Source: Pleurodeles waltl (taxonomy: Eukaryota; Chordata; Amphibia; Caudata; Salamandridae). From it: a stretch of 64,000 bases of DNA. A model generated the notes under the pieces. It was given only the letters and a program-made list of their open reading frames with translations. It ran no database searches and was not told where the DNA came from. Each line of letters opens with the position of its first letter. Position 1 is the first letter of the stretch. Below, piece after piece: positions 24,340-34,879 of the stretch. Both the position numbers and the translations under genes were made by a program. Location: contig NC_090448.1 of NCBI RefSeq assembly GCF_031143425.1, forward strand, positions 337,211,177 to 337,275,176, read 5' to 3'.

Positions 24340-25911
24340 AGTGGGTCTCCGTGTTGTACAAACACCTATGTTTTGGCATTTCGAGTACTGCTGAGTTTTT
24401 CCAGGATGCCATCAGGGGCATGCTGGCTGGCTTAGAGAGAGTCATCAATGTCAGTGATGAAATTTTGGTGCATGCTAGTACTGTGAAAGAGCATCTGGAG
24501 AGGCTGAGAGACACCTTCACAAGGCTACAAGACAATGGTCTGACCCTACATCAGGACAAGTGTGCTTTCCTACAGCTGAAGATCGCGTTCTTCAGCTACC
24601 ACTTCTCTGAAAAGGGAGTCATGCCTGACAAGGCCACCGGATGGTCACCCTGAGGGCTTAGCAACAGTGAGTGGTGGATCTTGCACACTCTGCACACCAA
24701 GGGGTGGTGAAAACTAAGGCTCGACCACGGAGCAAGGTATGGTTTCCAGGGTTGGATGAACAGGTAGAACACACTGTAAAACACTGTCATGTATGCCAGA
24801 CGGTAGACCCCGCAGATCATCCAGTCCCTATCGTCACTAAGTCTATCCCTTCAATTCCCTGGTACCGGGCCAGCATGGACTTTAGAAGTTTCGTGGACTG
24901 GCGACACATGCTCGCTGTCATTGATATCTTTTCGAAGTACCCTGAGGTCGAAGTTCTGGATTTCGTGCCTGCGCCCATACTTGCCTTCGCCTTGAAAAGG
25001 TCCTGGCCACTCACGTTCATATCAGGGAGCTAAAAACGGACAATGGCACACCTTTCTCAAGCCAGGACTTTAAGAGCTTCCTGGAATCCAGGGGAATTTG
25101 CCACCTGGAGATCACTCCTCATTGGCCTCAGGCGAACGAAGAGGCCGAACATTTCATGAGAACGTTAAACAAGGTTCTGAGAATTGACATGTCCCGGGGA
25201 CAAGACATTGAGTGCGCCCTTTACAGCTTCCTGAGGGAATACTGGCTCACTCCTTATGCTACCACCCATGTGGCCCACAGTGTGTTGTGCATGAACAGGA
25301 TGGTGGGGGACACAATTCCTCACTATGAAGGTCCATCAGCGTGAGGAAAGCAGGTGGCTGACACGCTGAGGAAGCGAATGATTCATAATAATCACATGTC
25401 TAAGAAACACCGTACTCAAAATCAAGATATTCAAGTGAGTTATCTTGTCCTGGTTAAAAAACGACAGCTAGGGGGAACATTTATACTCCTTTTCAAACCA
25501 TCTCCATGCACTGTGAGTCGAATCCAAGGAACTATGATTATCGTCAACTGGGGTGATGAAGGCGTGACCAGGAACGTATCATTTTTCAAGCGATTGGTGA
25601 TGGTCTCCATTGTAAATATTGAGGCCATAGAGAACGCAGACTGTGTGGTGAGTCACGAGGGAAGGGAAGGCCCCCTTTCAGTGAGCACTGGAACTGCTGA
25701 TAACCCCCCTAATGACCCGATTCATGAGGTTCCCCCTTCTGGGGTGGTAGCAAAGACCCCGTTGGGAAGGATTGGAGTGCTGCCTGTGAGGAGATCGGAA
25801 GGTGGGTCATCAGCCGATGACATAGGAGGTCAATGACGAGGCAACAGCTGGTCCTGTCTCAGACCAAGACCACCTGCGTCTACTCGGCTCAGGGATTTTG
25901 TGATGACCTAG
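24340..25911 (+). mobile_element. Ty3/Gypsy pol remnant: RT tail joined to integrase, RNase H missing
   Basis: The first block (about 24375-24640) is the second half of a Gypsy reverse transcriptase: FGISSTAEFFQDAI, then NVSDEILVHAST, then GLTLHQDKCAFL. The catalytic Asp pair expected in SDDILV is here SDEILV. Only about 30 bp later the integrase zinc-binding domain starts with LAHSAHQG and HCHVCQ (His-His-Cys-Cys), followed by the core with MDFRSFVDWRHMLAVIDIFSK, then a frameshift near 24990, then KTDNGTPFSSQDFKSF and TPHWPQANEEAEHFM carrying the expected Asp and Glu. The C-terminal domain (KPSPCTVSRIQGTMIIV near 25495, TRNVSFFKRL near 25570) follows after one stop at 25342. A tail with RLRDFV ends near 25911. 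RNase H, about 700-900 bp in relatives, has been deleted. Confidence 0.85.
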
Positions 25912-26540
25912 AGTCGGGCAGGATGTTTCAGGGTATCATCCTTGAGGTTGCAATTTGTCTATGTGTTAATATTGTTCTGCTGGAATCGGATTATTGGTAT
26001 CAGTCATATTGGGATGGCTATAGTTTTCTTTGTGGGTTTAGTAGGAATGTTATGTTCAGGGCCGTACTACTGCGTGGGGGCCCTGTTGCATTTGGTTTGG
26101 GAATTTCCCCTGCTGGGGAGAGGGAAGTTGGTAGGCTCCTGACGTAAGGAGCCAGGGTAATAAATAGTACTGAGCACTTTAGCGCCTCAGAAAAATTGTT
26201 AACGTAGACTTGTGAGTGTGTGTTGTTATTTGGTATACTTACCACTGCTTAACACTCAACAGTATCTCAGAAGGAAGAGCTGCTTGCCAGGTCATCTCTT
26301 CCATAAGACCTGGATGAGATAATAAGCTGCAAAGAAAGACGACAAATGGGCAAAACACAAATTCGCTTAAAAAGGCTGGTTCGCAGCCTGGGGGGAATCC
26401 TGCTCGCAATACAAAATACATAGGTTTAAATGTAGCGGTTCTGTTTAGTCAGAAGCACATCTCTTGCTGGTTTTACAAAAGTAAGTCTCCAAGAGCATCC
26501 ACACAACACAAGAACATTGTTGCTTTCTTCAACGCTGCGA
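25912..26540. other. No clear feature; possible remains of Gypsy 3' end
   Basis: A small hairpin (GGCTCCTGACGTAAGGAGCC, 26134-26153) and an AATAAATAG motif follow the Gypsy pol, as would fit a U3/R region. No LTR pair or duplication was found. Confidence 0.3.
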
Positions 26541-26544
26541 AAAT

Positions 26545-27081
26545 CAGTGGTGGCCGCAACAAATTTCAAAGGGGTGGGAGACGGGAGGGAGCGCGAGACA
26601 ATAAAATTTTTTTAAAAAACTTACCTGCCCTGACACTGCCAGCTACCTTGCTCCTCTTCTCCACTGATGGTGTCCCAGCAGTCCCTGGGTCACCAGCACA
26701 GGCTCCCCATGCAATCCTGGCACTGCTTTTATGCTATACCTAGCATGAGAGCAGCGCCAGGATTGGTCTGAGCAGCATGGTCTGCCGCTCAGACAGTGCA
26801 CAAGAGACTGCGCTATTTCTCCAACCCAGCCGTGAAACACAGACCTAAGTGTGCATGTCTGTTTGGCCGGCCTATGACGGCCGGCCAAACTGACATGTGC
26901 ACTTAAGTATAGTCACTCCACTCCTCCTCCTCCCATGGCCCAGCCCCAGCCCTCCCTGCACATGCTGGCTCAGCCTGCAGCTGAAAGATAAAACAATAAT
27001 AAAATATTGGTTTATTTTTCAGCTGCTGGCTCGTAGCTAGTGGGGTGATGCTCTTTCGCCATTGTGGCGGAGCTGCCACTG
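26545..27081. mobile_element. hAT-like MITE copy 2
   Basis: The left end CAGTGGTGGC and the reverse complement of the right end CAGTGGCAGC are short terminal inverted repeats. The flanking 8-mers GCGAAAAT (26537-26544) and GGCAAAAT (27082-27089) match at six of eight positions, fitting an aged hAT duplication. The interior shares several blocks with the copy at 9063-9558, including TTAAAAAAC-TTACCT near the left end. It also shares a long hairpin, here 26845-26907 with GTTTGGCCGGCC and GGCCGGCCAAAC arms. No coding capacity. Confidence 0.75.
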
Positions 27082-27326
27082 GGCAAAATGTGATTCAGAC
27101 CTACGAACATACACATGCTGAATTGGCTCCCAAGAAACACAGTCTATGTAATAAATCCATCTTTTGTGCGCGCTACAGGGATGCTTTAACACTGCACTTT
27201 GTTTCTTTAGGTCAAAGTAATCCAATTGTTATAGTTTTATTCTGAGGATACCCATCTTTCTTAGGCATTCATCTTACCCTTTATTAATATTTCCTGAACT
27301 TCTCCAGCTTCTTTAGTAAAGACTAA

Positions 27327-27842
27327 GGATCTGATTATGAGTTTGTCAGTTCGAAAGCCTAACCACCAGACCTGTGTTGAGGAGATCGCCGCAGACCTGG
27401 CTATTATCAGTTTTCCACTGGGCTGACCGGCGACAAACAAGGTTTCCGCTGGTCAGCCCAATGGAAAACGTGCTGTGGCATTGTACTCGGCTCCACATGG
27501 AGCCGACTCCAATGCCGTTGCAGAGGGTGGCTGACCAGCAGTCTCAGAATGCGCACTGGCTGCTGAACAGAAAGTGCACATTCTGACGGTGCTGGAGAGG
27601 GGGACCCCTGCACTTGTTCCCTGCCAGCCTTTTCATGGTGGCTGTAAAAAGTATGGCCGTGCTGACTTCAGCGCCGCCCTGGTTGATCACAACCAAGACC
27701 GCCGCCAGCCCATCGGGATCTGAGATCCTGGCAGATACGGCGATCTGACCGCTAGGGTTGTAATGTGGAAGTTGGACCGCCACCACCACAGTGGTTCAAC
27801 CGCCACAGCGAGTCTTGCAGTCTCCAGACTTAAATCAGGCCC
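27327..27842. mobile_element. Harbinger-like MITE, 516 bp, GGGCCTGATT-type ends
   Basis: The left end reads GGATCTGATTATGAGT; the right end on the reverse strand reads GGGCCTGATTTAAGT. TAA precedes the left end (27324-27326) and AAA follows the right end, so the 3-bp duplication is probably TAA with one change. Internal inverted pairs include TTTTCCACTGGGCTGACC to GGTCAGCCCAATGGAAAA (27411-27468) and TCGGCTCCACATGGAGCCGA (27488-27507). No coding capacity. Confidence 0.7.
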
Positions 27843-28278
27843 AAAATAATGACTTTTTCGGCAGTCTCTTTGACACTTCACAACCACTTGCATGCAGCAT
27901 TCCAAAGTAAAATATTTTGCTTACAAGCTTTAGTGTGAATTATTACTAAGGTGCTGCAGCCTAGTGTATTATTATGCTTCTAGTTGTAATGCCCTGTATT
28001 TTAATCTCTGGTGCTTTTGGGATGGCCCCTGGCAAAACTGACTTTGGAGATTTTCTCAATTAAGACTCAGGTGCGGTGCCAATTATGAGGGTTTTTAAGC
28101 ATACATCACACTAATAACACGTCAAAAAACTGTCACTCAATTATTTGCACGGAAGGTTCAAAGAGTTAGAAATAGTATGAACACATAACGGATGATAAGA
28201 AAAAAATACACAGCACCAAGATCCAGACCCAACAGATCACAAACAGCAAGCTTCATTCTTCGCCTTTCAAAGAACTAA

Positions 28279-28888
28279 GGGGGTCATTCTGACCCTGGCG
28301 GTAATTACCGCCATGGCGGAGGTCGGCGGTAGCACCGCCAACAGGCTGGCGGTGCACCGCTGGGCATTCTGACCGCGGCGGTTCAGCCGCGGCCAGAAAA
28401 GGAAAGTCGGCGGTGTCCCGCCGACTTTCCGCTGCCCTTGAGAATCCTCCATGGCGGCAGAGCGCGCTCCGCCGCCATGGGGATTCTGACACCCCCTACC
28501 GCCATCCAGTTCCTGGCGGTTCTCCCGCCGGGAACAGGATGGCGGTAGGGGGTGCCGCGGGGCCCCTGGGGGCCCCTGCAGTGCCCATGCCAATGGCATG
28601 GGCACTGCAGGGGCCCCCGTAAGAGGGCCCCAAAAAGAATTTCAGTGTCTGCCTAGCAGACACTGAAATTCGCGACGGGTGCAACTGCACCCGTCGCACC
28701 TTCCCACACCGCCGGCTCAATTCTGAGCCGGCGTCCTCGTGGGAAGGGTGTTTCCCGCTGGGCTGGCGGGCGGACTTTCGGCGGTCGCCCGCCAGCCCAG
28801 TGGGAAAGCCAGAATGACCGCCGTGGTCTTTCGGCGGGAATCGCGTGGCGGGCGGCGACCGCCGTCCGCCGCGGTCAGAATGACCCCC
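28279..28888. mobile_element. Hairpin-chain Harbinger MITE, 610 bp, TAA duplication
   Basis: The ends are perfect 15-bp inverted repeats, GGGGGTCATTCTGAC, flanked by TAA on both sides (28276-28278 and 28889-28891), the PIF/Harbinger target duplication. The interior is almost wholly made of consecutive hairpins at about 28373-28393, 28401-28430, 28441-28487, 28491-28553, 28568-28618 (24-bp perfect arms), 28637-28671 (16-bp perfect arms), 28672-28697, 28701-28745 and 28751-28806 (21 of 22 bp paired). It is very GC-rich and has no coding capacity. The ends resemble those of the Harbinger element at 41415. Confidence 0.9.
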
Positions 28889-28891
28889 TAA

Positions 28892-29680
28892 GTCCTCCAT
28901 TAAGGAAAAATAATACTGCACAGAACTATAAAACAGACCAAGAAAGAAAAAAGGAGTGTATGGTGAGAACCAATATCAGACTTACAGCTTGTCCAACTCA
29001 GCTCTTTTAGCCACCATGCACAGGATTCTCCATCTCACAAACATACTATTTTCTCATCCAAACAGGAAGGATCTCATCAACACAAGACCTCAACAATTAA
29101 TGGAATATTTATTGAGGGTAATAGCTCCAAAACAGTGTAAATCCCACTTTATGAAACATGTCTACTACATGGATATGGTGCATGATCACCTAGTTAAGTC
29201 TCAGATATAGTTCAACTTCAATGATTTAAAGTGTTACTCTATGTACATCCGCCAGAGAGATACGTTATGCCAAAAATGCAAAGGTATTATGGCCACTCTA
29301 AGATTGGTAGATTTAAGTGCAAACTCAATTTTAACTAACTGGCGGGTGTCCTAGGTAGAAGGTGAAACATCTCCTTTTTTTACCCTCATAAACCAATACG
29401 GATGGTAGATATTGCCCAAAATTTGAAAAAAAAGAAATGACTGACCATTCTTGATAATATACAAGGGGACTTTTGACAAGCTGAACTTCACTAGCACCTA
29501 CTCCTTCAGGGATTTTAAATTAAGAAGGATTTAAACTTATCTATGTCCAGTTAGAGATGTTGAAATGTAAGCCACAATTAACAAGATGAAGAGTGAATGA
29601 AGCCCCGTTCTTTATCCTGGTACAAAAACATACGAGATACATCAACACAAGATATTAAGATATCTATATAGCCTGAACAA
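28892..29680. other. No recognised domain; possibly upstream part of a retroelement
   Basis: An 84-codon frame (28956-29210, plus strand) has no domain I recognise. The stretch leads into the tail region at 29.7 kb and may belong to the same element. Confidence 0.3.
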
Positions 29681-29719
29681 CACACACACACACACATATA
29701 TATATGTATATATATATAT
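29680..29719. repeat. (CA)n-(TA)n microsatellite
   Basis: A short run of CA followed by interrupted TA units. Confidence 0.85.
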
Positions 29720-29721
29720 CA

Positions 29722-29910
29722 TCTTGAGAAAGGTAAAACTGGATGTGGCCGAAACTATGGAGTCCTAGTCGATGTTGTTGGAGATCAAAGGCTATAAAAG
29801 CACAGTCTTCTTGATATGTGTTCCTATATGTTTGGGAGAATTGAGGAATAAACTCCTCATATATTGATGAATCACTGTTCCACGGTTTTTATTTATTTAG
29901 GACTGAACGT
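29722..29910 (+). mobile_element. Possible Penelope-like 3' tail
   Basis: The phrase CTTGAGAAAGG followed about 15 bp later by GGCCGAAAC resembles the leader-like motif that often sits 3' of GIY-YIG Penelope elements in vertebrates. A TATAAAA box and an AATAAAC follow. No GIY-YIG or RT block was recognised upstream, so this is weak. Confidence 0.3.
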
Positions 29911-31590
29911 GGAGCCTACTTGGACAGTTTGTATATATATTTTTATGTGTTTGATGTACCTTCGTAATTTACCATTTTGTATACAATTGGTGGTATCAGG
30001 ATCTCAATGAATTTGTGGATTCCTAGATATATACCAATAATTACATGTCTTTTATAATAGATTTATTTTTTTGGTCATCATGAATAAAATAATTAATTGG
30101 TAATTCATAAGCATACATTTCATTTTTCCTCCCCAAAGTCTATACTAAAATTATTCATGTGTGATGTTATATTTGTTGAAAGGTAAAACATCTCCTCAGA
30201 CAATGGCAGTGCAAAGGGTAAGCAGTTAACATACCCCAAATCCTGGCACCTCAAATAGTGCCTACAACCTATTTTTCATTGTAAGCTCCAAAATAGGACA
30301 GGGATCGGAAAAAAAAACCAACCTTCTGCTAGAGATAACTCTTATTCCATAATAATCAAACCTAGGAACCACTCAGAGAGAATCTGGAATAATTATGCGC
30401 TATACAAAAGGCAATAACATACCACAGGAAAACATTTAAAAAATCGGCTGTGAGGTAGATGTGCTAAGCCACCTTTCACTGCCTTATTTTTTTCAGCATA
30501 CAATTTATTTCTTCTGTTTGCAATAATAAGAAAAACTATTGGAATAGTATGTGAAGGCTATTTTCTTTGTGGGTAAAACTGCATTTCCTCCAAAAAAAAG
30601 ATATCAAGACCTACTGTTGATAAGTTAATGAGGCTGCAGCCTTCATGTGGGCCAGAGAAGCAGGAAGGTAAGAAGGAAAAAGGTAAAAAGAGTGACAATC
30701 AAAACAAACATTCTTCATGGAAACAGAAATTGTAGAACTCGTTGTTTCTTCCTAAGACGTGGCCATCAGAACCACAGTAGGGAACTGCAAGTTACAACCT
30801 GCAAATCTGCCTTGTTCTGTTCCATCTGCCATCAGACTTTCTGATCCCAGTTAATCCTGATCTCACTGCTCTTTGAGTAGTTGAGTGGCAAACCACAATA
30901 GGGAATGTGGGTCCCATTTTGCACTGCCGCCCTCACCCCAAATCCAGTGACCAGTTAATTATTAAAGTAAAAGTCACAATGAACCTTGTAGTGGGGTATC
31001 CAACACTGCTTGGCAACATGAACCTTGTGGCGGAGAAGCCAACACTGCTTGTAAAAATCAGTGGGCATTTAGTGCCTCCACAGGAAAATACTATTTCTGT
31101 GAGATAGGAGTAGTTTAAAATAACGTAACATCAAAAATATGACGATACAATGGAATCGACAATGGTAGGTTTCTTGAATATAGCTGCATCTAAACACAAC
31201 TGAAGTTAATCTTCCCTAACACCTCAAAATATATCATCACTGTATAGTGTTGCCCTGATGATTATAACTAAGGCTTCCAATTTCCCATTTTTACTGATTT
31301 TCACAGATAAATACAAACAGACAACCATTTCTAAAATTTGGAAAAAAAATATAAAATGAGTCTTTGTTGGGAGTTATTTGTGGCTGCAAACGTTGAAATT
31401 CATTATAAAGAGACTCTAAATAGTAAAGTAATAAATTGTAACTAAGCATTGCAGATAAACATGTTTTAATTTTAAAACAAGAAATGTACTTTTCAGGGGA
31501 ATGTAGGAATAAACAAGTATTATCAACACTACAAATTCCATACCTAATAAAAAGGAGTATTAAATATTAACTACATAGAAAGTGCGTTGG
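29911..31590. other. No recognised feature
   Basis: AT-rich. One plus-strand 65-codon basic frame (30647-30844) lacks a domain. No element ends seen. Confidence 0.45.
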
Positions 31591-31599
31591 CGGACAAAC

Positions 31600-32650
31600 A
31601 AAATCAACAAGATCAAAGTCTTGAATCTCCTTGATACAGTGATCACCTATTCTTTCTCCAAACATTGATTTTTTTCCATGCCCTGTAACAACCTTTAAAG
31701 GTAATATATTCATTCTGATGAGCAGAGAAAATCAGTGATCCCCCTGATCCAAATTCCATTCCAGGTACAACTGTGGCCATTTCTCAAGACAAGTTGAAAT
31801 AGTAGCATCATATTTACCCTTATAATGGCACAGAAATATATATAATTCCATACTAATCTTAGGAGAGGCCATTTTAAGAAAGGCGTCTAACTGCAGCAGT
31901 GACACTTTCTCAAATTCTTCTTGTTTTAGTTTAAATAGACCTAAAGCAAACAAAAGTTCCATGTGAAAAGTACAGTCATTTATTTTCTAAATACATTTTT
32001 CTAAGTACAGTAGTCTTCTCAAGAAATTCTTTGCACAGTGACGTAGCAGTAGACTACAATTGAGAACTTCCTGTAAAACCGACATATAAGCACTATTAAG
32101 ACCAAGCTGCAACCGAATAGCATAGGTTTCAGCTAACGAATTCAAATTACATAGCTTTCGTAAAATTTTACTTCCTATAATATTCCTAAACGGACAATGT
32201 TTGGCATTAGTTGTTTCTACTGCATACAGAATTTTAGGGGGCATTTTTAATCAATAGGAAAGGATACAATTTTATGGCCATTCAAAGAATTATCTATAAC
32301 ATGGAAATGTGATATAAGCCCAAATGTGAAATAAGATGAAATAACATCATTGAGTATTGCGGAAACCTGATTACACCTATGGGCAAAGTGTGTGTTGAAT
32401 ATCAATAATAATTCTGCTATTGACAACTATGCAATAAAATTAGAGACGTAACAGCCCTTGAGCATCTACTTTATTATTAGCAGATAAAGCAGACCCAGGA
32501 ATGCGTAACGCTTCTTCTCTTTCCAGGTCAGCAAATGTGCTCATAGAATAATTGGAGACCTTAACACTAAAGTTCCTCAATATGACTACTGAAGGAATTT
32601 CCCTTGATTCAATGATCTGCACAATTAAAGATTTGGTGGTTCTTCGATCT
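31600..32650 (-). mobile_element. LINE C-terminal remnant
   Basis: On the minus strand at 32244-31987 the block SKILRKLCNLNSLAETYAIR followed by LQLGLNSAYMSVLQEVL corresponds in layout to the post-RT block with RLEFGL seen in the LINEs at 13.7 and 55.7 kb. A leucine-rich frame (31962-31732) continues towards the C-terminus. RT motifs are not visible. The frame at 32622-32440 may be an upstream part. Assignment rests on resemblance of one block. Confidence 0.45.
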
Positions 32651-32819
32651 GGGGGTGGTGGGGGTGAGGGTTAAAGAAATGCAGCAAAGTAAAGTGAGAA
32701 TTTCTGGTTCCCCAGGCGACGGGCCACAGGGCCAAATCATGCATGCATCCGCTCAGCCGCAACACACTGCCTCACAAAGTGCATCTCGGAGGCACCCTTG
32801 TGACTTAGAAGGAGGTCAC

Positions 32820-34846
32820 TGTTCAATATCTTAGGGTTCACCTTTCTCACTTCACAGCTAACCTGTACGAGGGCCACCTCAGAAAAGCCCTCTCTGCCCT
32901 AAAACCTCAGATGCAGTTTTGGAAACACCTGCCCCTAGCCACAACCAGGAAGATAGCCTTGTCCAAAATGATAATTTTGCCACAGCTCCTATAAAATTTT
33001 GTGAACATTCCCCTTACTCCTCCACAGTAATTTTTTTCAGGATTTGGATACTTTGTTGAGAGACTTTATCTGGGGAGATAAGGACCACCAAATCATGCTG
33101 AAGGAGCTGCAGCTATGGGTGGGCAGAGGAGAGCTTGGTGCTCCATCATTTGAGGCCTACTATTTGGTGGCGCAAATGCAGTGGGTCTCACGGTGGTTAG
33201 TGGGGTGACACATGGAGGAGACATGCAACGGATCCGGTCCCCTCAGACTATCCACGATTCACAACATACTGCTTCTCAAAGCCATGCTTTTTCCACATGG
33301 TCATTGCAAGTCATGATCGCCGCAGGTGTCTGGCTGGAGTCTCTCACCTTACATGCCATGTCCCGCCATATGCTCCAGCACGTCTCCTGTGGGGCCTGTC
33401 ATGATTCCATGCTTCCTACTCAGCCACTGACCTGCGGAGCTGGCACTTCTTGGCAGCAGGCCAGCTCCTTAACTTTGATCAACTTATCTCTGACCATGCT
33501 AACCCAGAGAGCAATTCCTTACATACAGGCAGCTATGTCATATATGCAGCGTCCTCTTGTTCACATGCGACGAAGAACCTCAAACACACCACAGCATACA
33601 GTCTCTTCTCCACATGGGGGAGGGCACCACCTAATTACATAGGACCTTAAAGGAACACACTGGGATCCCGCTTGTTGCCTTGTGGGGAAAGGGGGAGGAC
33701 GATAACAGGGTGGTGCATGACTCAGAATGGGAACAGGCTCTGGAATGTCGAGAAATACCTGTTTCAAACACATTCAGTTCTTCATCTTGCACTGGGCCTA
33801 TCTGACACTGATCAACTCAACCGTTACTTACCCATCGCACATCTATGCTGTCCACACTGCTGCTACGCATCAGCTGAGCTACAGCATATGTTGTGGTCCT
33901 GCCCTCTCCTTCTATTTGCACTCGGTTTATGATGTGTTAACAGAGGTCACTGATCTCACTGACCTCCAATAGTGGGAAGCCTGTGCCATCGGTATCTTCA
34001 AGCGTAGGGAGTCACACAAGGTGTGGGCGCATTTTGCTGGCTTGGCCCTCTTGCTGGCTAAGATAACTGTAACCTTGCAGTGGAGGGCTGAGCAGACCGC
34101 TCTGATTACTGCTTGGCACTGAGCACTGTGGAAATGGGGGAGGGTGCAGGGCAAAGCCTGCAATCTGAAGAAATTTGACATCTTCGCAAACAGCTGATTT
34201 CTTAAGGTATCCTCCTCGAAAATGTCCAGTAACTCGCCTGCAGTGATGACCTACCCCCGTGAACCTCATAGAGCCACTCACTGCAAGCAGATGAAACTGC
34301 CTGCCACCCCTCTTTTTTCCCCACCCTCCCTTCCCGCCCGCACCTCTTTATCTGTGGGTGGCTTTGAGTTAATGCTTGTGATGCATCCTATGGCTGTCCA
34401 TGATCGATGGCACACTTCGAGTCCCCTGTATTCAAAGCCGATCAACCAGCCACACTACAGCCTTTGTATGCCAGACTTGTTCTCTAGCCCATACCACTGT
34501 CTGCGCAACAGAGTTGGCCCCGCCCTGGCTTTGCCTCAAAACACTTGGTATTTGTAACTTAACATACCTCTAGGTCTGAATCTCCACTTCTCTTCCCTAA
34601 TTCTGGAGGACCATCCCTGTTTGCCAGTCAGACTACTAAGCAGGCAGCAATAAAGTGCCTCCACCAGTTACCCATCACTGAGATGCCCTGACAGCTACCG
34701 CTCTTACTCCCCTATCCAGAACACATGTTCCTGCTTTAGAAATCTCTGTTAAGCAGTTGTATAATGTCTTTGAACGCCATAAAGGTCTTGTAACATTGTC
34801 TATTTTTTCAATGAAAACCCCAATAAAACAGTTTTCAAAAAAAGTA
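32820..34846 (+). mobile_element. 5'-truncated L1, ORF2 C-terminal region and 3' end
   Basis: Plus strand. The L1-typical block RDFIWGDKDHQIMLKELQLW begins near 33059, followed by GELGAPSFEAYYLVAQMQW. This is the conserved FIWGxK-to-YYxAAQ region after the reverse transcriptase. A cysteine motif CPHCCYASAELQHMLWSCP near 33850-33905 is the C-terminal zinc-knuckle region. A LLLAKITVTLQW block near 34050 is the last ORF2 block. AATAAAA and a short A-run at about 34823-34846 close the element. Frameshifts separate the blocks. Confidence 0.8.
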
Positions 34847-34879
34847 AGAATTTACACTTGTACTGACATTTTTCTAGTG

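Noticed and set aside
24680..25910. Integrase frame as a domesticated host gene
   Set aside because: A frameshift near 24990 and a stop at 25342 break it, and no intact single frame spans the domains.
28267..28921. Overlapping frames on both strands and a CpG-island-like composition
   Set aside because: Explained by the GC-rich hairpin-chain MITE; frames are mirror images from the palindromes.
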